Assembly (NCBI RefSeq): GCF_028453695.1
Contig: NC_135782.1
Span: 1,736,001-1,800,000, forward strand
DNA length: 64,000 nucleotides
DNA from: Augochlora pura
Taxonomy: Eukaryota; Arthropoda; Insecta; Hymenoptera; Halictidae
Direction of reading: 5' to 3'
Below the pieces are notes generated by a model. The model did not search any database. It saw nothing but the letters and a program-made list of their open reading frames with translations, and was not told the origin of the DNA. The position numbers were made by a program, and so were the translations under genes. This document shows, piece after piece, positions 38,501 to 50,500 of this stretch. Numbering within the stretch: position 1 is the stretch's first letter; every line of letters starts with the position of its first letter.

Positions 38501-40448
38501 GACTATACAAGGTACAAATTACAAAGGTAATACAATCCCAATCAGAAGAGCATCCAGACATTCCTTCTCGTAGTTTCAAGGAGTACGACAAACGCTAAGG
38601 GTAACTTGTGAGTGCAATCAAATGGAACGTATTGTTAATTACGAATTATTTCCTACTGGTAGGATACACAGCTTTTGTTGCAGCACCTCGCGGCAAGCGT
38701 TACAGAGGGTGTTTTACGCAACTGTGCCAAATCGTATCTCTGCAACGACTGGAGACAGGTAAACAATTTATCAGACAGGCTTAAATTGTATCGAATGAAA
38801 ACTAATCATTTCTAAATTATAATTATCTTTTTTTACGGTAATTTCTTCAATAATCTTTTCTATTATATTAAATTATATTTTAAGAAAAAGAAATTAAGAA
38901 TTATATCACATCATCCGATACAATTTAAGTCTGTCTAACAAATGTTTGTTCTATCGTCGACTGTGGTCGAATAAGAGATACGAGTTGGTTCGATCGCGTG
39001 AAACACAACCGTATTGTTAAATGCTGCAAGGGTTTAGTATGGGGTGTGTGTGTGTGAGGTGGTTAAAGAAGAACTCGGTAGCATTTCGAGAGAGAGAGAG
39101 AGATTCGCGATCCTTGCGCGCCACTAGCAATAGGATATCTACGCAGGGTGAAGGGGGAGCAGGCCAGGATGCCTTAATGACGAAAAGATGTCTAACCTGC
39201 AGAGGACTGCTGCCGTTGCTGCCACTCGACGGACCCATGTCGTGTCCATGGTGGCTGTAATCGCTGCGTAGCAGATTCTCGCTCTGCATCTTGCCCTTCA
39301 GGCACGTGATGTACCTGTTGCAGAAGTCCTTGCACAGCTCCTGCACCTTTTCCAGCTCGAGTAGGTGGATCCGCAGCACCTGTATCGCTTTGATCATCTA
39401 CGATGGGGGCATACCGTCGCATAAGAAACAAGGAAAATTCGATACAATCGTCTTCTTTTCATTTGATTCCGCGCCTCGAGCAGTCTTTTATTAATTTTTG
39501 TTTTCGCGCGGCGTATCGTTTCGCTTCGAACCAACCCCGCGCGTCTTATTTTCTCAACACCTGCGCCACCGGTATTTCCATTTTTTTTTCTCACACTATA
39601 ATTATTGCAACGCGTATAACATAAATTCAGTTCCGTCGGTATCGCGAAGGGTCAGGGGTCGAAATTATTTTATTTAGAAATTGTTTTGTCAGCTTATGTC
39701 AGTGAAACCTGAAGTCTGTAAAAATAGCCTCGTTCAACCGTGTCCTTCGGTCATATTCGACGTGCCATAAAAAAACAGCAGAGACGTTCGTGTTGCTAAC
39801 ATTAGGTGAGTCACCTTGTAGATTCGCGCTTCTAACTCTACGAGCGAATTTCTAATTACCCGAGACTGCTGCTATCTGCAGCAATTTTCTGGCTTGTTCG
39901 CGAAAACAACCAACAAAGTTCTCACAGGACGAAGTGAAAGTAGGCGCTCGGGTATATCGAGATAAGAATGAAAAAGGAAGCCGACGAACGAGGATTCCAA
40001 GGATAGTCCAAGGTCAATCGATTATTCCCAAATTATGCTCGCTTTTTCGATCGAAGCCAATTAATTTAAACCGCGTTATACGCACAAGTGTGTGTGTACA
40101 TCTATGTATTACAATATACATATGCAGCTGAAAAGGACTCACCAAACCGTCAATTTCGGGGTCATTGATCAAGAATGGCTTTCGGTCTCTTTCTTGGTGT
40201 TGGACGAAGGCCTGTATGTCCATGTTGAAGCTTTCGGACGTCGAGTTGTCCGAGCTCTGCGTGGCCTGCTCGCATCTTTCGAAAAGTAACGCGAGCAAAG
40301 GGAACAGAGGATGCTTGTAGACTGCCCTTTTGTCTGCCTCGAACTGGGCCTGATCCTGATGGGTCGTGTAATCGGCCCCGCTCGCAGGGTCCTGATCGTA
40401 GCCAGGAGTCACCATCGCTAGCGCCACGGCGGTGCTACCCTCTTGCAT
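35562..40448 (-). CDS. PREP/PKNOX-type TALE homeodomain protein (6 coding exons)
   Basis: Nuclear transcription factor expected to pair with Extradenticle/PBX through its MEIS-type amino-terminal domain. Coding exons on the - strand: 40448-40143, 39397-39197, 37641-37350, 36638-36507, 36272-36073 and 35885-35562. The joined frame is 485 codons (484 residues). The first half of the PBX-binding domain is at residues 43-102 (VYKHPLFPLLALLFERCEQ) and the second half at about 103-152 (KAIQVLRIHLLELEKVQELC). The TALE homeodomain is at about 353-415 with the three-residue loop PYP (379-381), WFINARRR (403-410) and then ILQPMLD. KRGVLPKQATSIMRTWLF and ILQPMLD favour PREP/PKNOX over Meis/Homothorax. 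The carboxy end is Gln-rich, then very acidic (DSGSDSGSSDGEGG, ending DSDEDDLH). The exon at 36638-36507 encodes a Tyr-rich linker I do not know. The ATG lies one base after an acceptor (40450), so the 5' UTR is spliced from upstream. Confidence 0.93.
36639..37349 (-). other. Intron of the PREP/PKNOX gene
   Basis: A 711-bp AT-rich intron. The + strand frame at 36976-37245 within it has no support as a gene. Confidence 0.7.
37642..39196 (-). other. Intron of the PREP/PKNOX gene containing an inverted-repeat element
   Basis: A 1.56-kb intron between the exon ending at 39197 (GT donor) and the acceptor CAG at 37644-37642. It contains the 178-bp inverted-repeat element at 38766-38943 and a short GA tract at 39088-39103. 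Confidence 0.8.
38766..38943. mobile_element. MITE-like element with 33-bp terminal inverted repeats
   Basis: The left end (38766-38798) contains CAGACAGGCTTAAATTGTAT and the right end (38911-38943) contains ATACAATTTAAGTCTGTCT. The two ends pair over about 33 positions with about four mismatches. The interior is 112 bp of AT-rich sequence with no coding capacity. This is the form of a non-autonomous DNA transposon. I cannot fix a target-site duplication. In the host pre-mRNA it would form a strong hairpin. Confidence 0.6.
39398..40142 (-). other. Intron of the PREP/PKNOX gene
   Basis: A 745-bp intron with donor GTGAGT beginning at 40142 and acceptor CGTAG at 39398. No other feature seen. 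Confidence 0.8.
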
Positions 40449-41030
40449 TCTGCAAACCGCATAATTCTGTATAAATACCACTGTCCTTGTTACAATTAAT
40501 ACGGACAATGTCTGCACACAAATTATATAATATTATAACTATAAAATTACAATTACGAGATGTACAATTTAACAAGCGAAGACAGCGGCACTTTCGGTGT
40601 TACATAAAATAAAGAAACCGTCGACGGTATTCATTACAAAAAGAAGTCTCATTAGAAATATTGTGAAGCTTCTTTTTTGGCCGTAGCGGAGCCATTGAGA
40701 AGCCTATTATTAGGTTTCCGGTAGGTAAGGTGTTAAGTAACTGCGGACAGGCAAAGTGTTAAGTGGATAACCCTGTATCCGTGGCTGCACCGACGTCCGC
40801 CGCCTCGCTGTATCGTCGCCGACAAGTATAGCAGCAGAGTTACCAAGTAGCGAGGCTGTGCTGCTCTTCAAGAGCATCGTCCGCCTACCTATCATTCCTG
40901 TCTGGCACCATCCATCGTTGCCCAGATCCTACGGGGCCTCTGATGCTATCACCGTTTTAATCGACGCGGTGGACCCTATTTATTGCGGCGTGGCTCTGAA
41001 ACAGACACAGTACATTATATACAGATATAC

Positions 41031-41047
41031 GTATATATATATATATT
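41031..41047. repeat. (TA)n microsatellite
   Basis: TA dinucleotide run in the non-coding region upstream of the PREP/PKNOX gene. Confidence 0.8.
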
Positions 41048-41805
41048 TTAACTTATTTAAATATTTTCTCTGTTTTCTCTTTTTCATGAGTAAAGGTCCA
41101 TCCCTTCCCTATACCCCTCCACTATAGATCACTTTGATTATTCTCCGTGAAATATTTGAAAAATAAAAAGCTAGAGAAAGCAGAAATAATATCGTATAGG
41201 ACCGGCGAACAGACCGTCGCGCGTCGTTTATCAACGCCGCGGTACAAATATTGTTTATTCAAGGATACGTCCGCAGATATTTCGGAAGGGAGGAGGCACG
41301 CGAGAGAGCCAGCGAACGAGACGGCGAAAGAATGCGAAGGAGAGATAGAAGAGAATCGTCGCGGTAGCGCCGACGGTACCGGCAGGGAGAGACCAAACGA
41401 TGCGCGGCACACTGCATTTAAATGTCATCGTTAGACGGTCTCAACGCCATCAGCACTGTTGCTGGCACCAGTTCTGCTTCCCATTCCGAACGTTCCTTTT
41501 GAATTTTCCCCGATCTCCCATACGCGTCCCCCCCCTTCGGTATGAATAAATAAAGTGCTGCGAGACACTCCCGGTGACAAAGCAGCGTACACCCGACGAA
41601 AAACCGCGTTTATCCGACGGAATACGCTTATCGAACGGTGACAAGGGAAATTTGGTAACACGAGCTGCGCGCCACGATTTTTGTCGCCGAGCATTCGCGA
41701 GGAACTTCGTTAATGCCGTCCCGGCACAATTTTTCTTTCGCCGCATCGACGTTCTTCCGCCTTGGAAACTCCTGTTCCCGCGCGTATTGTGTTCCGGGTA
41801 AGGTG

Positions 41806-41820
41806 CCCCCCCCCCCCCCC
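41806..41820. repeat. Run of 15 C
   Basis: An uninterrupted C15 (G15 on the other strand), unusual in an AT-rich genome and a likely site of length variation or sequencing error. Confidence 0.9.
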
Positions 41821-42065
41821 GGAATTTATTCGCACCTCAACATTCATTTTTAAGTCGGTTTTCGTGTCTAGGGATGGTGGGCTGAAACCACCCCTCGGAG
41901 TTTATCGGATGAAATACGGACCATTGAGAATAGACGAGGAATTATTATCATTGCGAAATGGTTTTCGTTTATTTGTCATTTCCCTGGCGAAACTACTGGG
42001 TGGATAATGTTAAAATGGTGTTGCTAAACAATTTATTTTACTGTGGATTATAGGTATCGGATACC

Positions 42066-42360
42066 GCGAGAATTAGACGCGCGCCATACTTATGACGCAT
42101 TTTATTCGGAAAATAATAGATTACGTGTATTAAAAAAAAAAAAACGTTCACCTGAAGTATGCCATTTAATCGCGTATATTTTACAGCGTGAATTAAAATT
42201 ACACTGTACTTATATCGCGTTTCATTCAGAAAATAATAGATTGTATGTAACAAGCGAACATTTTCACCTGCTGTAATGCTATTAATTTATGCATACTGTA
42301 TAGCGCGAATTAAGACCGGACTGTACTTACGTCGGATTTTATTTAAAAAGTAATAGATAG
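42066..42360. repeat. Degenerate ~120-bp tandem repeat, about 2.5 copies
   Basis: Units begin at 42066, 42186 and 42303, giving spacings of 120 and 117 bp. Shared blocks are GCGYGAATTA, then TACTTAT, then ATTCNGAAAATAATAGATT, then CACCTG, with a TTAAT block before the next unit. The third copy is truncated after AGTAATAGAT. Confidence 0.75.
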
Positions 42361-43290
42361 GCGATAAATCGACGTTTTCGGCCACGTTTCGGTAATGATA
42401 AATGCAAAACAGCCGAGATTACAGTCGCCGCGAACTCAATCGCCGAACTCATTTAACGGAAATGATTGCCACCTTAAGCGACGAGGAGATACGAAAAAGA
42501 ACGAGGCGAACGTTCCCATGTCACTCGTATAATACACCTTCGCGTGTTTCTTCCACGCGTTACAACGAAACGTTCTCGGCGTTGTGGGACGTCGTACGCG
42601 TCGCCCCGCTTCCCCGAGGACAGCCATAATGTCCCAAATTATTCGATCGATCATATATGAAGAATATTGCGAATCGACCATGCCCGTAATTCTTCATAAT
42701 TCCCGGTAATAGCCGCGAATTTGCATCTCCGGATTCATTTAATAACGGTGAACAAAATAAACGCGTACCCGAGGTGTGCGTGTGTCGTTATTTGCGAACA
42801 CCGCGCTCCAAGACGCTTTTTAAAGACTTATATAGGTCGTAAAAATGAAATTCATTTTGCTACAATATATGTTACGGCCTGATCCGGCGTGTTGGCGAGG
42901 CTGGAGCAAATATTTTGGAATTATTATTATTTGTTAATTAAACTGGCGATTTAATTCGAAAATAATGTGTAAATTAATACACGTGTTATACTAATCTGGC
43001 AAATTAGAGAAATATTTCTGTTAAGCAATTCTTTCAAGTTTCTAAGTATATCGATTCTTCTAAATTAAAAATTATTTTCTGTTACTAAATAAATTTTCTG
43101 TTATATCCTGTTACTAAATAAAATATGCACTATGCATCGACGATTTAATAATATATTTGTTCGGACACTTGTATTCGTCGGAGCTGCCGCGGCATCGATC
43201 GAAAAATTGTTTTCATTTAATCCGATCTATCCAGCGCCCATGGGGGATCGAGGCAATGAATATTTTCAACGCTCGCGGATCTAAGAAAAG

Positions 43291-43299
43291 CGAGAGAGC

Positions 43300-43372
<73 letters not shown>
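43291..43372. repeat. (GA)n microsatellite, about 80 bp
   Basis: Nearly uninterrupted GA/AG dinucleotides. Long open frames on both strands here are low-complexity translations of this tract. Confidence 0.95.
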
Positions 43373-44767
43373 GCATCTTTGTGCGACAACGTGACGGAAG
43401 AGGAAGAGGAAGAGACAGGCACGGAGGAACGGTCGCAAAGGGTGCCGGCGAAGGGAAAGAAGGTGGGCAAGCAAGCAGCAGCACCCCGGCAGACGAAGAG
43501 AGGCCGGCAAAAGGAAGAAGGCGAACGGAGAGAGAAAGAGTCTACCATTACTTGCAAGTGGTGCTTCCACAGCGCTCGCGTCTTTCCGTTAAACCCGATA
43601 TTTATTGTGCCGGTCGCCTCTCTCGCCACTTTCATTTAAAAATATTATCGCTGACGGCGAACGGTCAGTGCGCGGCTCGTACCCGCAGCTGTGTCCACGC
43701 ATAGAATCGACTCGGAAACGCGGTTCGAATTTCCCTCCCTTTTCCCGCCGCACCGGCACAACCCACCCCCCTTCGTCGAACTAATACAACGAAAACCGAG
43801 TTAGGGCGTTATTTGAATTCTTACGAAGGAATATTTATCGAATATTTTACTCGACTAACAATTACTCGGCGTGAATTAATCGAGCTAATTTACTCGTGTA
43901 ATTTTTTATTCGAATAAATTGTTCGGAAGGACATTGCAAAATTATTCGAATAATAATGCGAATAATTGCCGATCGATTTCGCTCTTACATAATTGTTTCA
44001 TAATGCGTAGGATCTGCTTTAAATAGAAGCGTTTTTAATCGAAAGTGTTAGGACGATAAAAAAAGAATGGGGTATCATATTGGGCAGGTTTACCAGGCGC
44101 GATAAATTGTTCGATTTCACGCGGAACGACCCTATTGTTTGAACCCCGAAAAAAAAATGGCTGCCCTTCCCTTCGACGTTCCATTCGTCGACTCGAGACG
44201 TTTTCCCTTTTATGCAACTGTACGGGAAGTTTCTTTCGCGGACCGTGTTACGTAATTTAACGCTTTATTGATGTTCCCACGGAGAATTTTAATTCGCTCT
44301 TTTTACGCAACGATCGCGTTTCTATGGATACTATTCCTGACACGGAAACGACACGGAACGTCGCCGCCGATTCCCCGGATCTTTCAACAGACTCCGTTGT
44401 GCGAAAATATCGCTGTTCGATCGCTTATCAAAATTTCCGCGTTTCTTTTCTGATTTGATCATTGTTTTCGATTTCAGCGGCCTTCTTTTATCTCTGTTTT
44501 TTTTTTCGGAGTTCGCAGATATGATATAAATAGACCGGACAAACATTGGTCAAACGGTCTGTTCGAGGAACAATGGAAATTGCAGCTTGATAGATGGACT
44601 GTACCAAACGGGCTGACAGCGTGGCCCGGGCCACTCTTCTTCGTTCTACTTGTTTCAAACGAACGCTGTCCATATCGCTTTCGAGTTCTTAGACGACGCA
44701 ATGGTATTCGCACGCAGCTGTTGCCGGACACGAGAACGACCGCGTGTACCTCTCTAACGAGTCGACA

Positions 44768-44794
44768 AGAGAGAGAGAGGGAGAGAGAGAGAGA
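44768..44794. repeat. (GA)n tract
   Basis: GA dinucleotides with one GGG interruption in the region upstream of the PREP/PKNOX gene. Confidence 0.9.
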
Positions 44795-45527
44795 ACCGAA
44801 CGAAAGTAAAAATACTGCCGCTGGTGTGATCTATAACGTCCATCGAAATATCGTAATCGAGGGGGGAATGCTCCCCCCGGATCGTTGTGTTACCAGCGCG
44901 GTCGGGCCTCCGCAATCGCTTTACGATCTACGGTTTTGCTTTACGATGATCCACGCGCTCGAAAACAGTACATATCTTTTATCTTCCGTTTTTCTTCCGT
45001 AATCGGCGTGACACAACAAATTGTTTCCGATACGTCTGCTAATTGCGTTACCGTTCCCCGATCCAACGGTTATTTATAAAATTTATAAAACGCAGTCTCA
45101 TGAATCGTCCGAGAATTTTCAAAAGCCTAAATTCGGGAACCTCGCGAATCGCTCGCGACGCCGCCGAACAGGTTTCTTAAAATCGAATCTTTCCGCCGTG
45201 TATTATCTTGACGGATTATAATTTATTTTCTCACAATTGAAAATATCACGGGAAGATAACGTGGTAATGATATTGAAATCGTTGTTCGTATATCGAGTGA
45301 ATGAATATTCAATTGAGGATGAATTGAATGGACGAATTGTTTCGAACAAGTTATCCCGTATTTTCGATTCAATAGAATCCTCCCGCGCGCATTGTTTTCC
45401 GTTTGTTCTTTATGTCGATGCATTTTCCGTGAACGAATTATGGTATTCAGTCTGTAACTAAATCTTGAGAATGTGAAAAGAAAGTTGTACAGATTTCGGA
45501 CCGACGAATAAACGTAGAAAGCGTGCT

Positions 45528-45553
45528 TATATGTATATGTATGTATGTATGTA
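45528..45553. repeat. (TATG)n microsatellite
   Basis: About six TATG/TGTA tetranucleotide units. Confidence 0.8.
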
Positions 45554-47449
45554 AGGCAGAGAAACGAAGACACATGCATACGTATAGTAATTAATAACAA
45601 TGTAATAGAGCTCTCGCGTGTCTAATCCTATTTATTGAATTAGTAATTTGCGACCAGCCGCGCTTCGTAGATAGTATCTCTGACACGTGAACGGTGAACC
45701 GAATCGATTAGATATTAAATTTAATGAAATCCAACGTAAGCTTTGTTATTTAGCAACAATGCGCGCGGGTGTAACATATGATTCGCGAGGTTTAGCTGTT
45801 CGTTGGAAAAATTAATGGTCGCGCGTGTCGATGAACCGATCCATTAGGGACCCGTGTGTGATTTTCCAACGATGCTGCTATTACATTTCAATGAAACCTA
45901 TATAATTTGAACGTTTAGTTGTTCGTTCACGAGGTTAGCGCGCTTGCGTGTTCGAATTACAGAATTACTGCACGATGACAAACTGTTACTGAAACTTGAC
46001 ACATGGTTCGATAAATTGAAATAATGATTCAAGATGTATACGACCTTTTTAAAAATAATTTTTGTAAGAGATACCGTCCTAATTTATATGTCTGTAATTC
46101 CGTCCTGTCGGAAGCTACAAGTTAATTATAATTATTTATACATTCGACACAGATTTATCCTTATATTATTTGATATAAATATATATTTAATAATAATAAA
46201 AAATAATGTAAATATATATCTAATAACGATTGCAAAGAATATTAGAGGATTGCGTCACGTGTCACTTGAAAACAAAACGGTTCCTTTGAAACGCAACAAT
46301 TTGGCGGTAACTTTGAAATGGTCTACGTGCACACACCGTTCCCGTGTTTCATGTGTCGATTTCTTGTCACCAAATAAAAAGTTAATTCTAAAAACCACAG
46401 TAAGCAACAGTGTCGCGGCAAAAAATGGCAGCGTTCAAGGTGTCGGGTATCCTGTTGTACTGTTACAGTTATAAAAATACGGTAATTGGCAAGGAAGCGA
46501 TAAAGCATGCTTTTACGACCGTAAATACGAGTTGAAACGAATCCTTAACCCTTTAAGGGATTAGGACACGGTTAATAGGCAAATAAATCGTACGATTTTT
46601 AAGCATCGTTACTCGGAAAAGTAAACGGTCGGCTAATGTACGGTTTTATATGCTGTTTCATTACCGTACGAACTACGGAAATGTTCGGTGCATTCTCAAC
46701 AGCGGCAAGGTACTCTCTCTGAACACGTTAATGGGACAATATCAATTAATTGTCGCAAACCGGGCAGTCAAATCAACAAGATTCATGCTACGGGTCCACA
46801 TGGACCCGAGCCCCGCCGTTTGAGTGCCAATCGACCGTTTAATCATAGAATTTATTTGCCCGTTAATGTTCGAACGTATCGAGTGCCAGGCCGGGTTACC
46901 AACAGGCGAGATTTATTTACTCGCCGACGGAAAGCTTCGGTAGACTTTAGCCTCTATCGACGTTAAACATCCGATTGTCTTAGCTAAATTAAATGCACCG
47001 CGATGCCGAACAAAATCTCCTTGATTAAACCTATAACGTACAACGCGAGAAACGAAGAGATTCTCTCACGAAATCTTCAATTTACATTGTTTTATACAAC
47101 AGTGATCCGTACTGTCGCGGAGCGGACAGCGACCAACAAAACACCTAACCTTAACGACACGCACGAAAAAAAAAAGAATTATCAACGTTCGAAACGTGAA
47201 CGAGCGTTATTTTTAACGAGGATACTCTCTAAAATCTATATGAACGGTGACTGCAGACTCCCTCTTCCTTGACAGTAGCAAAATTCAGCTGACATCGAGT
47301 GAAGTCGAACCAGACGAGCCGTTCCATCGGTTCAACAATAACGATCTGCACACCGTAGCAATTTCCCGGAGCAATAAACGCGCACAGATTTCTACCCGTA
47401 TGAATAAACGAAAATCAGGGTATTTACGGGTATATAGCGTAAACGCGGT

Positions 47450-47500
47450 AGAGAGAATGAGAGAGAGAGGGAGAGGGAGAGAGAGAGAGGAGGAGAGAAA
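47450..47500. repeat. (GA)n-rich tract
   Basis: GA dinucleotides interrupted by GGG and GGA, followed by an A run. Confidence 0.9.
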
Positions 47501-50500
47501 AAAAAAAGGCCGTAAACGTCCGAACGTTGCGCGAGCGTGCGTCGAACAGAAACATTTCACCGCAAGAAACACATTTAACGCGCGCACATACCGGCCTGGC
47601 ACCGAAAGAGTTAATTATGACGAAGATGGTATCCCGGTGGGCGAGCGGAGAGTTGTTTACTACCTGTCACTCATCGGCGTATTAAGCCGGCGTCGTGTCG
47701 GGCCAACAAACCGACGAAGAAAAGAGACTCGGAGCTAGAGAAGCGGACCGGATCGTCGGCAGGCGTTAATGCGGGGCCAGAAGCTGTTTTTCTTTCTCCC
47801 TTTCATCGCTGTCCCGACACGAGATAGTCGAACTGTCAGTCAAACGTTCGATAACCAATGGTCGACGATCCCTACTACCACACCACGCCGGGGAAGAATC
47901 ATTTTCATGCGAAGAGGGCGTAGCAAAAACTACAAGAGGCCACCGCTGCCGACGGCGCCGATGCCTCACTGCTGCGCAACGCTCTACCTATAGGGTGCTC
48001 GATTAAATTTCTGCGGGAAATTCGAGTTCGCCCCGACACTTCTTTCCGACGGAAAGAATTCTCTAACCTCCGCCTCGTCCCAATAAACGCCTCTAACACC
48101 ATTATTATTTTCTGGCTACTTGTATCATCGGTCACCTTGCACGGCGATCGAAAAAAAAAACCGGTCGCTTTTGGTTGAAATTAATCAATTTGCAGTTACA
48201 TGATCGCTCTAAAACACCGCTATAAAATTGTCCTATCAATTTCCGAAGTAATTTTAATATTAAAATGATTTGAAATTTAAAGACTTTTCGAATAAAAATA
48301 TATTTAAATATTCATTTCTCTAGACCAACGACCAATTCGACTCGTCCACACGTTACAACATAACCTAACTTCCCCGTTCGATTTCGCGAATAACGAACGG
48401 GAGCTTTTTGTTTAGAAAAAACATACTGACCTTTCTCATTTAATCCTTGTACAACGATATGCAAATTTCAAGACTCCGGTATCGATACGGTGTACCGAAC
48501 GTGAGAAAGTGATCTCTGTTAATTAATAATTATATTATAATAAATTATATTTAACAAAGCCATGAACTATAGAAATGTCTAATAGAATAATCGTCTGCAC
48601 GCATAGATTGCGTGGATAGCATAGACAGGACACTTCTCTGTAACTTGTAAGAGAAATTTCTTTTTATATATTACTATAAAAAAAAATATGCAAACCTTTT
48701 CTCGCATACCGTCTTTTATTTAACAATGACTTCGTCGCAAGTCGTTACCGAATTTTACAGAAATCCGTATCTTATTTATACAAATTTCTATTAAATAATA
48801 TTTCATTGATCTGATAGGGGAAAATATAGACGAAGAAGTTTGCGAAGCAGCGAGCGAAGTTTACGCATGCGTGCCATGAAGTACGAATGACAAAGGTGTA
48901 AAAGTCAAACGCGTACCTGGTCCGTGTACGCGTAAGAAATTAATGATATTTAAATTTTTATCTTCTTTTTTTTTCACCTGCACTTCGGTCTAAATTTAGA
49001 AACGGGTCCTACGAAGAAGATCGTTTAACGTTCTTCTGTCGCTCGTTAATCTGATACGCGTCTAAGAAGGAATTTCGATATATTTCCGTTAATTCATTTC
49101 GATACATTTTCCTAACCGGCACGGAACGATTAATACTAATTAAATTTTGAAGAGCGCGCGTCGCACATTATAGAGCGCAATGGTGGTCACTTTATTACAG
49201 CACGCTTCTTTGTCGCTCTTTTTTTCCACTACAAATTCTTTGAACGATTTCAACCGGTTCTCCTGACATGATGTAAACATCGGGCTTGCTCGGTGCACGG
49301 TGGACATGCTACTATCACGAAGTTTTCCGTTTACCATTTGACGTAATTTGCTTACCACGCACTATTACGTTTCTGATCGAAATCCAAACAACACGTTCGA
49401 ATAATCAATTGTGATTACCGATACGGTGTTAACCAGACTGTGTTCCCCGAAGAGCGTCGGCAATTCTGCATCGTAATTTTTCAAATCGTTACAGTACGGG
49501 ACGCAAGCGATTTACTACAGTAACGTAACGACTATTTTAATAATTACCGATGTCACTAATTTCAATATATATTTTTTTCATATTTTTGCTACGTCTACAC
49601 TCAACGTATCAAGTAAGATTTCGGCAATTTGAAATCCCCGCCCAATATGCAACAATATTCGAATGAAATAGTATGTGAATATTAATTATGATAATATGTT
49701 CGTTAAAGAATATGATCATTAAGTGGGTTACGAGATAGATGAAAGAAAAATAAAGGTAATGAAGCATTAACGAGTGTAGACATCCGAGACTCGGTACAAT
49801 GCGTTAATTAGATCACATTTAACACTGCCTATAACGTTACACCCTTCATTATCTGCGTACGAGACCAGCGAAGCATTGTACGTAATATGTTATTTTCCTT
49901 GCGTACCATCTAAATTGAGTTGAAGATTTCTTTATTCAAAACGAAATAATGCACGCGAATTATAGTCGGCGTGTTGCGGTGCTATTATATTCCTTTACAT
50001 TCTGCAACAGTTATTGCCACCCTTATACTTTTCATTCATAAGCGAACAATGTATTTATTTAATTTCTTGAATCCTCTCGATGCCCACGTCGGAGCAATTC
50101 AATTTATTTTTATACTGGCTGGAAACGGCACGCAATTATGTATATTTATACATAAACACGAGAAAATATGCGGTCGATACGTTAGACGTTCAAGAATGCG
50201 TCAAAGAAGATGTGATAAAACGCTTGGAAAATAATCCGCGCTTTGCCAGTCAATCGAACCGCTGATTTTCATGATTAATTAAGACGCGAATTTCTTCGTT
50301 TTCGAACAGAAACGACATAATACGTGAAATCTAAATATCGACGATATTGTCTTATACATTTCCGTGTGACAATGATAAATTGGACCGTTTTAATCTATCG
50401 CTTGTATTTAGAGACTTTATCGTTCCCTACAAAATTAATCAATCATGAGCGTGTGCATTAAGGGTTACATTCACCCTTCCGGTAACATTTTTCTCGGCTT

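Noticed and set aside
38766..38943. Complete DNA transposon
   Set aside because: The interior is only 112 bp without a transposase frame, so it is at most a non-autonomous element.
43157..43639. Long frames on both strands around the GA tract
   Set aside because: They are translations of a GA microsatellite (Arg-Glu or Ser-Leu runs) with no homology outside it.
43715..43740. tRNA B-box-like GGTTCGAATTTCC
   Set aside because: No A box or foldable cloverleaf upstream.
46034..46474. 146-codon + strand frame
   Set aside because: Ile/Tyr/Asn-rich translation of AT-rich DNA, no start context, domain or splice structure.
47247..47738. 163-codon + strand frame
   Set aside because: Centre is a low-complexity GA tract and the flanks show no domain.
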